Source: Anodontia alba
Taxonomy: Eukaryota; Mollusca; Bivalvia; Lucinida; Lucinidae
Assembly (NCBI GenBank): GCA_964016985.1
Contig: OZ024828.1
Coordinates: 11,684,610-11,748,609 of the forward strand
DNA: 64,000 bases
Direction of reading: 5' to 3'
Position numbers and translations under genes: made by a program. The notes beneath the pieces were generated by a model that saw only the letters and a program-made list of their open reading frames with translations, searched no databases and was not told where the DNA came from. This document shows, piece by piece, positions 21,667 to 32,539 of the stretch (position 1 is its first letter; the number at the start of each line of letters is the position of its first letter).

Positions 21667-22095
21667 CCCAACAAGTAGTACGGCCAATAATATGCTCGAC
21701 CAAAAAAAAAAAAAAATGGCCCGGCCATGGCCGGACCGTCCATGACTGCCTTGCATTACACTGACGCAGTTAAATGTATATTTTTCATCAATAGCTTTAG
21801 ATAAGCAATCTTTACTTAGCAAAAATACTGTTGTTTTGCCTTATTTCTCAGTAAAAACATGTTGTGGAGAAATATGAAAAATGCTTATCTTGATATATTT
21901 CTTATCTAGGACTAATTAAGTAAGCCATAGAATTCGTACCACATAATAGGGGAAAATATGCTCAGCAAAGCAAACTTCTAGCAGTCAATACAGAGCCTAT
22001 CGGTTAAGGAAATAACTGGATAGATACGGAAATGCTCGTACAATTACGACTGCATTTTTCTGATTATTATTATTTTTTTTTTTTTTTTTTTTCAG

Positions 22096-22854
22096 GTGCG
22101 TTGTCGTAAACTGACATGTCCTTTTGGCTCCTCGCCGTTTTACGGACGGTGCACAAAATTGGCAAAATCTATCATTGGCTTAGGAATTGGGGTACAGTTC
22201 TATATGAAAATAATTTGGGGTCAGTCCACCGTTAGTGCCAGCCGGTTCTATGGCAACGACCGAGAGCAGACAGCGAGGAAGATTTTTACAGGTTTGGAGA
22301 AACTTCTTGGGTTAAGGAAAGGGGAATGCAATCTATGTTCAAGAAAAATGTTCATTGACAGACAAAATGGACAAAAGTCGCAGATACCAGGATTTTCCAT
22401 CTTCATAACTGTTGCTACTACAACAAAATGCCAGCCAGATCTCATCTCAGCGCAGGCAACTTCGTTCTTTGGACAGCAGATTAATGTACATATTTCCAAA
22501 AATGAATCGATCGAATGCCAAGTGAATATTGAAACCAGAAACTTGAGTTCTTTTGAAGAAGATCCTGCACAAGAATTGGTTTTCAATAGTCGTACCTTTT
22601 TTTGCCTTACAACCTACACACTAGACAAAGTAACTTCATGCCCCAAAATCGAAGTAAGAGCAGATGAAATAATGCAGCTACAGAATTCAGAGCAAAGGCG
22701 CATATTTAAAACTTGGTTTGAAAACGGTGAATATGAAATAGATATTTGCTGGGATGCTTATTTGTCCGCTCTGTCCCGTAGTAATGACGCTGTCAAGTGT
22801 GGTGACGTAATACTTATAACATCGACAATTCTTTCACTGCTACTTTTTCGATAA
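22096..22854 (+). CDS. Cysteine-rich secreted/surface protein, exon 2 (terminal)
   Basis: A long T-run and TTCAG precede 22096, an excellent acceptor. The frame reads VRCRKLTCPFGSSPFYGRC and continues for 252 codons to TAA at 22852-22854. Joined to exon 1 in phase 0 it gives a protein of about 574 residues. The C-R-x-L-x-C-P-x-G-x(6)-G-x-C block is typical of the region leading to the transmembrane part in molluscan adhesion-GPCR-like proteins. Here only one hydrophobic stretch is left at the very end: CGDVILITSTILSLLLFR and stop. That could be a GPI-anchor signal, a single-pass anchor, or a truncated first helix of a lost seven-helix domain. It contains NxS/T sites and about nine cysteines. 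No seven-helix segment was seen downstream to the window's next repeats. Confidence 0.75.
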   Translation: MRCRKLTCPFGSSPFYGRCTKLAKSIIGLGIGVQFYMKIIWGQSTVSASRFYGNDREQTARKIFTGLEKLLGLRKGECNLCSRKMFIDRQNGQKSQIPGFSIFITVATTTKCQPDLISAQATSFFGQQINVHISKNESIECQVNIETRNLSSFEEDPAQELVFNSRTFFCLTTYTLDKVTSCPKIEVRADEIMQLQNSEQRRIFKTWFENGEYEIDICWDAYLSALSRSNDAVKCGDVILITSTILSLLLFR

Positions 22855-23096
22855 ACTTCGACATTTTCAGAATATGTGCTCAGTGAGGGAAATTGTTTCA
22901 TCCTTCGCATGAGATCCAAGGTACGGATTCAGAGGGGTTCGGAATGTTCAGTCGAACCTCCCTTTGACTCAAAATTTCATGTTCATAGGAAATTTCTGAA
23001 CCGTATTTACAGTAATTATTCACTACCCTTACACTTTACCTTATACTTCTCTTCAACAAGTACTTGTGAATGTGGGTAAAGTTGCTATGAAAGTGG

Positions 23097-23161
23097 CAAA
23101 CAGTGTAGACCCCGATCAGACGCCGCGTTCTGCGGCGTCTGATCTGGGTCTACACTGTTTG
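23097..23161. repeat. Solitary GATCAG palindrome
   Basis: CAAACAGTGTAGACCCCGAT, then CAGACGCCGCG and its mirror ending ACACTGTTTG. The ~65-base hairpin is nearly perfect and matches the centres of the TTAA-flanked MITE families, but no TTAA terminal repeats are visible here. Confidence 0.8.
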
Positions 23162-23363
23162 TTCAGGCCTGTCTGTCCGAATACGTAGAGCAAGGACGGT
23201 AATTTGATATAAATCGAACTCCCTCAGTATGATCCTGGATGCGGCCCTGGATCCTAAACGCTCGCAAAACTGAAAACGCATTCATGACCAGACTAGTTAG
23301 TTTCGGCAAACTAGACCTCGTCAATGACCCTCATACAAATTTTTCAAAACTCCGGGAATAGGT

Positions 23364-23560
23364 TCAGACATCACAAAGGACCACCAAATATAAGATGCAC
23401 AAAGCACTATCAAATATAAGATGCACTAAGGACCACCAAATATAAGATGCACTTGGGAACCACCAAATATAGGATGCACTGAGGACCACCAAATATAAGA
23501 TACACTTAGACCACGAAATGAAAGATACACTAAGGGCCACTAAATATAAGAAGCTCTCGT
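23364..23560 (+). repeat. Minisatellite, ~26-base unit, about 7 copies
   Basis: The unit is close to AGGACCACCAAATATAAGAT plus GCACTA. The first copies are closest to one another and the last are the most degenerate. Confidence 0.9.
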
Positions 23561-23637
23561 GATTTTCACTACATCTAAAGATGTGGCCACTACATTAAAC
23601 GCTATATATCACTTGAATTTTGAACCTTTCTGCAGCA

Positions 23638-23735
23638 ACGTGAGCAAAAGTACCTTCTGACATGTGCGCCTAACGAATAGTCCAATCAGCTTGCGGATCC
23701 GCGGAGTCCGATCGGTCTGCACTGTTCATACCAGA
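23638..23735. repeat. Family E dispersed repeat, degenerate
   Basis: TACCTTCTGACATGTGCGCC with a diverged GATCAG-type core. Low similarity in the middle. Confidence 0.45.
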
Positions 23736-23792
23736 CTACGCACAGGCGCAGGTCACGTGGACAATATATTTGATGTGTATGCCCACTGTATA

Positions 23793-24107
23793 CAGTGAAC
23801 CCTCGTTACAACGACAGCATTTGTTCCCAAAGACATTGCCATTAAAATGAATTTGCTGTTGCAAAGAATCCTTAATGGACAGAATGATATGTAAGAGAGA
23901 CCTTGCTTTATACTTATTTCCTCACAGAACATATGTTTTGGATATTCGATGAGGCGATTCTAAAAATATCCAAATCATATGTTTCTTTGAAGTATTAAAT
24001 ATTTGTGACTAACTGTTACCTCTTAAGTGACGGTTTTGTGACAGTGAAATTGCCATTATAACGAATTTTGTCGTTGTATCGAGTGTTGGTATAAAGAGGG
24101 TTGTCTG
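23793..24107. mobile_element. Pogo-like MITE (TIR CAGTGAACCCTCG), copy 2
   Basis: CAGTGAACCCTCGTTACAAC begins it and the inverse ending AAAGAGGGTTGTCTG closes it, with TA on both sides. The palindrome has lost about half of one arm: GAGGCGATTCTAA remains. Confidence 0.8.
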
Positions 24108-24357
24108 TAGCATCTTACCATTTAAAGGGAATTCGTACACTTTCAGGGGAGACAACTCTGTCGAAATAGTTTTACTTCCCTTTTAAAAAGGAGCTTACTC
24201 TAAAAGGAAAGCATTTGCTCCCAAGGGGGACCAAATGATTTCTTTTTAGGGTAGAGCCCTTTTTAGAATGGCCTTGATGTGCAGGAAAGCAAACAGGAAG
24301 TCACAAAAGTTGTTTCTCTTGTTACAGTGCTGGAAACAGCAAAGGGTATCCAGCAGT

Positions 24358-24593
24358 CCCCATTATGCCTAGCGTTCCTTAAACGGGGCATTGGCAAACA
24401 GCGTAGACCAGGATCAGAAACCACAGAACGTGGCATCTGGCCAGGGTCTACACTGTTTGCATTAAATACAGATATTTCTTTAAACCACGGTAATAATAAA
24501 AAAAAATTAACCACACACCCCTTCTATTGGAAACGGACTGGTCCAAAGAGTTAAAGCAGAAAAGTCCACTCGACATAAATGGGTTAACTTGCG
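24358..24593. mobile_element. PiggyBac-like MITE B, copy 2
   Basis: Starts CCCATTATGCCTAGCG, ends ACATAAATGGG before TTAA at 24594-24597. The internal palindrome has the GGCAAACAGCGTAGACCAGG arm. Confidence 0.7.
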
Positions 24594-25134
24594 CCGACGA
24601 GTATTTCCCTACTATCGAAATGTGTCCAAAGGTTTGATGAAGCCTGTTGTTTGCAACATCTTATGCCCACAATCAGGAAACATTATAATATTTGCTTATG
24701 TGTGTCTGCTGATCTAAATATTGAAAATATAAAGAACTTCGTTGAAGTTTATGTCACACCTGCGTACATTCGTACTAAAATGTGAAAACAAGTACCAGAA
24801 GAGAGAGTTGTCATCCTGGTGTAGCTCATTACAATCGATTGAGATAAAACAATCAGTGAAGTGAAACTAACTGTAATGTTTTACAGTTTGTAGAATTCAT
24901 TTAGAGTGAAGGCGGGGGTGGACTAAGTGCACGAACGAACGAACGGACGGACGGAAACTTGTACGCCTAATTCACCCATGCAAAAGCAGGTGCGACAAAA
25001 ATACGTGTAATTTAAGAGGATGGATACGCTTGCAGGGGTGGGTGGGGGCGGGTAACTTTCAAAATGTTTTGCTTCCATTCTGAAAAAGTGTCTACTCTGA
25101 AAGGAAAGAATTTACTCCAAAAGCAACGGGCATA

Positions 25135-25450
25135 CAGTTGACTCGTTATCTCGACTTCGCTTATCTCGAATAACCACTTATCTCGAAGTGAAAATCCGGT
25201 CCCTGTTGTAACATGAAAATCTAACAACAGTAATAAAATATTGTGGAAAAGAGGAGAAATTGCAATTTCTCCTCTTTTTCACAATTTTTTCAATATGTCT
25301 CTAAATTCAGGAGTCAAATTACATATTAATTTAAGAATTGTGGTTGTTCAATTTATTTTTTCATCAGTTCTAAAAATCTGATATGTCGAAGTACGGATAT
25401 CTCGAAGTACTTAAGAGTCCTTTGGACATCGAAATAACGATAGTCGGGTG
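25135..25450. mobile_element. Pogo-like MITE (TIR CAGTTGACTCTCG), copy 3
   Basis: The left end CAGTTGACTCGTTATCTCGA and a right end diverged to GATAGTCGGGTG, with TA on both sides. The palindrome AAAGAGGAGAAATTGCAATT is intact. Confidence 0.8.
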
Positions 25451-25754
25451 TATTTTCTTTTAAAGTGGACCCTCTTCAGAGGGGGTTTGACGTATAGAAA
25501 TGCAAACAGAAACAGTCCAAGTTATCTCCCTTGTGAAACGTGTATTCAGTCCCCTTAAATGGAAACGCCTCTTTACTTTCTGACAAGGCGTATATTTTGT
25601 CTGTATGTAATTTATATTATGACCGTTCAAAATTGTATCTACGTTTACTATATTCATATGAGCCGGGGTACAGCGTTTCCTACACGATTGCATGTGCTCC
25701 CAGCTAAAACCTATCAGAGTCTTCACTATCCATCTTAATACGCATTGGATCATT

Positions 25755-25850
25755 GGCTATTCACAGAGTGACCTGCAAAAACTCTGACCAGACTGCACGG
25801 ATGCACAGGCTGATCTGAGTCTTCGCTTGGCGCATACGCGGTCTTGTGGC
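25755..25850. repeat. Family E dispersed repeat
   Basis: CTGACCAGACTGCACGGATG, CAGGCTGATCTGAGTCTTCG and GGCGCATACGCGG, in the reverse sense to the copy at 10156. Confidence 0.6.
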
Positions 25851-26284
25851 CAATTCTGTGCCCCGACACATTTTATTATGGAATCTGATGAAATGTCGAA
25901 TGTTAGCAAAAAAAGACTGCTGTCCTTTCGACATCTCTCGGAAAGACGTTTTTGTTTGGCGGTTTTTTTTGTTGTTTTTTTTTTTTGTTTTTGTTTTTTT
26001 TTTAATGAAAATATTTTGTTCTGATTGACCTTATCCCATTCGTCTTTTCTGTTTCTGATGGGGAAAAAGTAAAAATATTTGATTTTTAAAACCCAATGAC
26101 TAGAATAAAACTTTTTGTGCATAGGTATAGTTACGAAAAAGGGTTTTGCATTAAATCGTGACAAAAGTTTGCAAATTTACTTCTTCTGTGTAAAGCGCCA
26201 AGCAAAAAACGACTTTCTGAAAGATGTCGAAAGCACAGTAGTGTGCATTCATCAGAACAAGTTTTGGATCTGGTTTCGAATTAA

Positions 26285-26482
26285 CCCATTTATGTCTAGC
26301 ATCTCATAAAAGGGACACTGGCAAACCGTGTAGACCCAGATCAGACATCGTGGGTCTACACTATTTGCATCCAATACAGGAATTTCTATAAAAGTTGTAA
26401 GATTGAAAACTAACCAGACACCCCTGTTATTGGAAATGGACTTGTACAAAGATTTAAGGTAGTCCACTCGGCATGGATGCTT
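26285..26482. mobile_element. PiggyBac-like MITE B, copy 3
   Basis: TTAA at 26281-26284, then CCCATTTATGTCTAGCATC; the palindrome is shortened to CAGATCAGACATCGTGGGTC. Confidence 0.7.
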
Positions 26483-26486
26483 TAAA

Positions 26487-26898
26487 TATCAGCAACTGCT
26501 AGCCTTAGTTATATATATACTTAAAACCAAAAGTAATTTTCACTTTGTATTAATGAATAATATTGTTTCTACTTCGATTTGGATGTAATAAGTTAGTTCA
26601 ATTGTTTTCCACAGTTAGTCTCAACAGATCATTCGTGTAAGTGATTCCAGTCTCGAGCTACCTGCCTTTTCATCAAAAACAGTATTTTCACATTTTCTCA
26701 CAAATTCAAAAGCACAACTTGATTCTCAGTACAAAATCTGAAAGTCCATTGTCTGTCGATAAAATTCCCTGCAAAATATTTTTTTCAGTCCTACCTGGCT
26801 AATTAATGGTAATTACTCAATTTTTGAAAGGTTGAAATTACCTCCCTTGCAATAAAAATAATAGTAAACTTTCGTTGCTCGTAAAAGCCATATCTCGA

Positions 26899-26936
<38 letters not shown>

Positions 26937-27300
26937 AAGTTTTAAACGGCGATTTGTTTGGACCGCTACAGAGAGTGTATGACCAGAAAAAAAAATGCGA
27001 AAGTTCTTATCATGTCAAATGTAAAATGAATGACAACTACCTGTAGACTTTCCTTTACAAACATTGTTAATTTTGATCAGACGGCCTTCTGGATAAAAAT
27101 TGACGCGTTCTGAAGTTGCGCAATGCAGACGTTTTGGTCAATTTAAGAACAATTTTCAATACATGTCTAAGTGAACAAAGCGTCTTCGCCTGAAATATAG
27201 CCGTATTTAAGGTACAGTAACCTTCAAAAAGTGAATTAATATCGTAACTTTTGATTTTGACCCCTTCTGTTTTGAGAGAGACCATTTTGATAATCTGTTT
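26487..27300. other. No recognisable feature
   Basis: AT-rich intergenic sequence with a poly-T run at about 26898-26935. No gene or repeat termini were recognised. Confidence 0.5.
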
Positions 27301-27302
27301 GA

Positions 27303-27592
27303 TCGAGTTGGGGCTTAACGACACGTCAACCATTGTGGGTCATTTTGTGTCGTCTCCCATAGAAAGGGAGAAAAGAAATAAAAGAGATAGTAGAGGAGAT
27401 GAAAGAGAGGGAAAAGGAAGAAAGAGAAACAGGAATGAAAGTGAAGAAACAGAAGAAATAAACCCCCCCCCCCACCCTCTACCCTTATCTGCTACAAGGG
27501 TATCAGGCCTTGCCCAACCGTAAGCCAATCTCATTTGGACGCCCAGGTGACGTAAGATATACGACACCTTCCCCAATCCGACCACCCGCTGA
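27303..27592 (-). mobile_element. SINE-2 copy
   Basis: Begins on the minus strand near GGTCGGATTGGGGAAGGTGT and ends with GTCGTTAAGCCCCAACTCG. The tail is GATCAAAC-like. It is diverged relative to the copy at 47319. Confidence 0.75.
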
Positions 27593-27910
27593 TAATCTTT
27601 TTGACAGAAAGAGCTCAACAACTGTGTATCATGTGCACAAATGATTGTTCTTTAATATCATTAAACAGATTTTAAATTTCACTCAGCAAAAGTCAGTAAA
27701 GCGTATAAATATAAGCTGTAAAGATACTTTTGACTTTAAGTATATTTTAAACATTTAGAGATGGGATGAGGTGGGGTGGTTGCAGTGGTTTGAATACGTA
27801 CAGCAGGCAGTTAAAATTCTACACCACACATATCAACATCTATTCGGTTATGCCATTAAATATGGTTTGTGCTCTCCAACTGCCAAAACTAACTTTAGAA
27901 TATTAGTACA

Positions 27911-28123
27911 TTGAAGACTGGAGACCCCTAAACGGGTAACTGGCAAACAGCGCAGACCCGGATTAGACGCCGCAAACTCGGCGTCTGATCAGTCTCCATG
28001 GTTTGCAAATAATTCAACCATTTTGCTACATGAATATCTACATCATATAGCCTGACATACCTAAAATCGAAAATGAACTCTTCCAATATATAGTGTGGGA
28101 GAGTTTATTCAGTCTTTAATGGG
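27911..28123. mobile_element. PiggyBac-like MITE C (GACTGGAGACCCCTAAACGG)
   Basis: The left end is GAAGACTGGAGACCCC and the right end TCTTTAATGGG before TTA. The internal palindrome has CGGATTAGACGCCGC and its mirror. Copies lie near 35175 and 56005. Confidence 0.65.
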
Positions 28124-28139
28124 TTAGTATTAGTATAGG

Positions 28140-28265
28140 AGTCGTAATGTCAGAAAATGGACACGTGCGCCCAGCGAAGATTCAGACCAGCCTGCGCATT
28201 CGCGCAGCCTGATCTGAATCTTCACTGGGCGCATTTTAGAAAGCCAAGGATGCATTTTTTCTTCA
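28140..28265. repeat. Family E repeat with near-perfect palindrome
   Basis: GTGCGCCCAGCGAAGATTCA is matched by a mirrored TGAATCTTCACTGGGCGCAT about 30 bases later, giving a hairpin of about 70 bases at 28165-28235. This is the best preserved copy of the family. Confidence 0.75.
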
Positions 28266-28434
28266 AGCGGACAATGAAGATTGTGACCAGATCTGATCAA
28301 TGCAATTGTCAAATGCCAGATTTCTTTATAAATCGAGGGTTGATCGCAAGACTGTAGCAAGTCAGATGGTTGTTTTTCCCAATACTTAATCTCCTCACCA
28401 TGAAGGCGTTATGAAGATTACAAAATTTCTTTCT

Positions 28435-28500
28435 GTTAACAATGAAATTTAGGTGCCATTGCTCGTATGAGCAATGGCACCTAAATTTCCATTGTTTACA
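28435..28500. repeat. Solitary palindrome GAAATTTAGGTGCCATTGCT
   Basis: AACAATGAAATTTAGGTGCC, a short centre CTCGTATGAG, then the mirror ending TTTCCATTGTTT. The hairpin of about 64 bases has one or two mismatches. The family is not seen elsewhere in the window. Confidence 0.8.
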
Positions 28501-28972
28501 AAAGGGTCAAAGTTGCCCCTAAACAAGGGTTTCAAAAATATGTTTGAGTTACAAATGTCTTGCGCTCAACCTTCGAAATGGTATAAGAAAATATGATAAA
28601 TTGCCGCAACGCTGAAACCGCTGTGAATATTTTAGTAATATTTGACATATTGATAGAGGCTAAAAAGACCTAACCAATTAAATTTTCAAATGCCAGATTT
28701 CTTTATAAATAGCCTCGCCGAGACGACAATGTGAAAATATGAAACTGCCCGGAATATTTGCATTTTCGCGGGTCGTACACCTTAGCGTAATTTGATTATG
28801 TATAGAAATTAGAATTAAAGTATTATATGTTAGAAATTATATATTAGAATGTAGTATTACAGTATTATTATTATTATTGCATAATGATATCTGTTCGTTG
28901 TTGTTTTCTCTTCCTCTTGAATTATAGCATCCCAGGAACATCATTTGGAGAAATACAGTATTGTGCTGTCTA

Positions 28973-29216
28973 GGTCCATTTGTTCAAAGCATCGTTAGCT
29001 TAACGAGCTCGTAAGTGGTCAAAATGTTAACTGTTCTAGTAAGTAAAATATCTAATTCACATGTATTTTTGCTGACAAAATGTGAGTAGCTTTTGCAAAT
29101 GCAAAAGCTACTCACATTTTTTCAGCAAAAATATTATTATCCTATATGCCATATATAATGATCAAAGTTTTAATGACGCGTTAACTAACATCGTTAGTTT
29201 GAACAACTGGTCCCTG
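28973..29216. mobile_element. Palindromic MITE (TIR GGGCCCAGTTGTTCAAAGC), copy 2
   Basis: Inverted relative to copy 1. The palindrome has GTGAGTAGCTTTTGCAAATG with a long mirror, and the end is TTTGAACAACTGGTCCC. Confidence 0.75.
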
Positions 29217-29421
29217 GAGTTTAGATGATGACGACATAACAGTACTTGTTATTACACTCAAATATCGCCGTCGGATCCTGCAAATCAAATATTATCGGTC
29301 TCATTTGTGGGCTATGTTCTGTGATTGTGGCGCTTCCTACACATCTTCATTACTGTTTCGTCCAACTGAGGCCTCTTCAGATTATTTTTAAAGACAGTAA
29401 TCTAAAATCAACACCCAAGTA

Positions 29422-29739
29422 CAGACAATCCTCTTTATACTGACACTCGATACAACTACAAAAATCGTTAAAACGACAATTTGACTGTCAAGAAACGTTC
29501 GCTTAAGAGGTAACAATTAGTCACACATTGTGCAAGAATACTGAATATTGCATTTGATACTTTAAAGACATGTTTTGGATATTTGTTAGAATCGCCTCAG
29601 TGTTCTATGAGGAAATAAGAACAAAACAAGACCTTTCTTACATATCAATCTGCTCATTAAAGATTCTTTACAACAGCAAATTCATTTTAATGACAATGTC
29701 TTTGGGGTCAAATGTTGTCGTTCTAACGAGGGTTCACTG
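29422..29739. mobile_element. Pogo-like MITE (TIR CAGTGAACCCTCG), copy 3
   Basis: CAGACAATCCTCTTTATACT at the left and TCTAACGAGGGTTCACTG at the right, with TA on both sides. Only the left half of the palindrome remains: GTTAGAATCGCCTCAGTG then GTTCTATGAGG. Confidence 0.8.
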
Positions 29740-29751
29740 TATAAAATTGGG

Positions 29752-29950
29752 CCGCGCCATGCGAAAACGTGTCTTCGGGCATATGCGGACAGCAAAAGTC
29801 CATATTAGCCTGCGCATACGGGTAGACTAATAAGGACCTTCAATGTCCGCTTATAGCATCATTGGGTACTGTAGAACATACCAAAGTATAGCAAAGTTCC
29901 TGATCAGACTAAATATTCCCGCTGGCTGTTCTGGACCTTCGCTGTTTGTA
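29752..29950. repeat. Family E dispersed repeat, diverged
   Basis: CATGCGAAAACGTGTCTTCG, GCGGACAGCAAAAGTCCATA and a diverged mirror ending CTTCGCTGTTTG. An A-run at 30013-30036 follows. Confidence 0.5.
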
Positions 29951-30099
29951 TTTACCCCAAAGACACCTTTTGTCATGTCTCGGATAATTAAATATAATCA
30001 GTTCTGTGCCTAAAAAAAAAAAAAAAAAAAAAAAAATATTAGAACACAACTTTTAATTTTGTCATGCCATACTCGGTATCTTAGCATGGTAATATAAAA

Positions 30100-30835
30100 G
30101 CATCACAGACACTTCATTATATCCCGCCACTGCAGGGTAACAAACATGTACAGAAGATGTATGATAAATTGGTGTACTGTAACCTCGAAACGGTATATGC
30201 AGTATCACGTCATAGTCTTAACTGTTATTGGTGATAACTGAACGAGGGGTTGGCTGAAAACAAGTGAGGATTGTTTAATAGTTATAAGTGCGTGAATATT
30301 TGGTGCACTGTAACCTTGAAAGAATATATATATATATAAAAAAAAAAAAATGGTGTATTGTAACTTGGCTGCGATTCTCTACATCTTCTTACTATCCAAC
30401 AACATACAAATAACAGATTGATCAGATGAAAACTACAAAGTGAGCTGAAAATTAAATCATGCTTGAACAATCTTTGGAGAGCTATAACTCTATCAAAATT
30501 AGGTGTACTGTAACCTCGAAACAATACGCGCTGCATCACCTCATCGTCCCTTACACCAAGTTTCAACCCGATCGGATGAAAACTTTTAGAGGATTTATCC
30601 GAAAACAATGTCAGTCCGAAAAATCGTTAAAAAGTGTAATAACTCAAACTTTGTTGTACTGTAACCTCAAAATTATGTGCGCTGTATCACTCATGGTCTA
30701 ACTGTACACCAAGTTTCAACGCGATCTGATGAAAAATGTAGGGAGTTATCTGGAAACGAAGTGCGGATGGACGGACGGACAGACACCGGAGGGTATACCA
30801 TATTACCCGCAACTATCGTGTGGCGGGATATAATA
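30100..30835 (+). repeat. Helitron-like array, ~150 bp units (type D)
   Basis: Units share GGTGTACTGTAACCTCGAAA, CACCAAGTTTCAACCCGATC and GGATGAAAACTGTAGGAGTT. They start near 30170, 30302, 30500 and 30655. The 3' end is GGACGGACGGACAGACACCG, then a hairpin CCGCAACTATCGTGTGGCGG. Other pieces lie at 39655-39935 and 52590-52805. Confidence 0.75.
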
Positions 30836-30844
30836 TGGATGGGA

Positions 30845-32505
30845 CAAATTCGCGTCCTTTAATACCGTTTGAACAAACTCGGTAGCAATCCTGGTCATTA
30901 AAAGAGCAAATGTCAACCTAGGCTTATCATTTAAACTCTGTCCCAGATGCAATATACCAATACTCAGCCTCAAAGCGTTCTTGGCTCCAGAGATTCTTAT
31001 GTGGTTTTCACCATATATGGGTATGGCAATCATCTTGGTAAACAAGGTGTGACCTTTAAACAAACTCTCAGTACCCCTTCCTCAGAAGGCACCACAAGAC
31101 ATTTAGCGAAACTTGATGGCCCAGCATTTCATTTTATACATTTATTTGGCACTGGGGAAGCGGCAGAACCTCCGTGGCATATTTTGACTGTAACTGAAGA
31201 GATTTTCTACTTCGATCATATATTTTAAGTTTCAACCATTTAGCATTAGTGTTTAACATATATATTTTGCAAGAACGTCTTCAAAGTTTTTTCCCATACA
31301 AATGTATAGGGAAGCAAATTTGACCAGACCGTAAAAGGTCAATGGTCAACCTAGATCACATTTGAACAAACTTGGTAGAACTGTTCCTGATACCAATACT
31401 CAGCTGATAGCTTCTTGGTTCCAGATCTTATGAGCATGGTGGCCATCTTAGTGAAAAAGATGATCATTTAAACATACTCTAAATACCCCTTCCACAGACG
31501 GCACCATATGAAGTTTAGTGAAAATTGGCCGAGTGGTTCAGAGAGGCTGTTTAACAATATAGTTATTTTATACATGTATCAAGCCCAGGGTAAGACGATC
31601 CCGTTAGATATTTTGAATGCAACTAAAGCGTTTTGCTACTTCTGCCATATATAATGATACTGGAACAAATTTTCAACCACAAGTCTCTAATTTTGACGTT
31701 TGAATTTCCTCATACACATGTATGGAAGCGAGTTTGACCTCGCAGTAAAAAAATCAAAGTTCAAAAATAATGATTCTGGCAAGCTTGGCAGACCTCACAT
31801 TCTGATGCTATATGCAAGAATTCTGTACCAAAGCTTTCTTGTTTCGTGAGACGATTTTGTAGTTTTTACCATAAATGTGTGTGGCGGCCATCTTGGTCGA
31901 TGGATTGACCATTTGAACTAAATCCCAAAACCCGTTCCACAGCAGCTTAGGCCCCCATCATGAATTTTAGTGAAAATTTGTTCCAGCAGTTTCAGAGAAT
32001 TTGATTAACAAAATCATCATTTTATACATGTATATGGCCTATGTAGATAACCCTGGTAGAATATTTTGATTGTACCTGAAGGGTTTTGTAACGTCAGTCA
32101 TATAAGTTGCCAAAATTAGTCTTTTATAAATTTTGAAAAAAGGTTAAAGTGAACCAAGGATCACAATTTTAGCAAACTTGGCAGACTTCACATCCCCGAT
32201 GCTTTATGCAAAGGTTTAGCATCAAAGCATTCTTGGCTTTGGCTTTGGAGATTATTTTTATAAGGACATGACGGGCATCTTAATCGACAAACCGCTACCA
32301 GTTTAGTAATCATGCCGCCGCCCCCCCGCCCCCACCCCACCACCACCACCACCCCACCACTACGACACCAAGGTTCCACACGAAATTTTATAGAATTGGC
32401 CAAGTGGCTTTCGAGAGGTTTGTAAATGTGGATGGCCAGACGAAAGACAGAAAGTGATCGCTATAGCTCATCATGAGCCTTTGGTTCAGGCAGGCTAAAA
32501 ACTTA
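30845..32505 (+). repeat. Helitron-like array, ~480 bp units (type C)
   Basis: Three to four units repeat TTGACCTGGCCGTAAAAAGG, CAAAGCTTTCTTGGTTCTGG, GGCCATCTTG, ACACCAT-type, TTGGCCCAGCGGTTTCAGAG and TTTTATACATGTATATAGCC. The 3' end has GACGAAAGACAGAAAGTGAT, then CGCTATAGCTCATCATGAGC and AGGCTAAAA, which parallels the 3' tails of the type A elements. Confidence 0.75.
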
Positions 32506-32539
32506 AAACAGAAAACTAATAATGAGCACGACAAAACCT

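Noticed and set aside
23364..23560. CRISPR-like array
   Set aside because: Units are contiguous with no spacers and the genome is animal.
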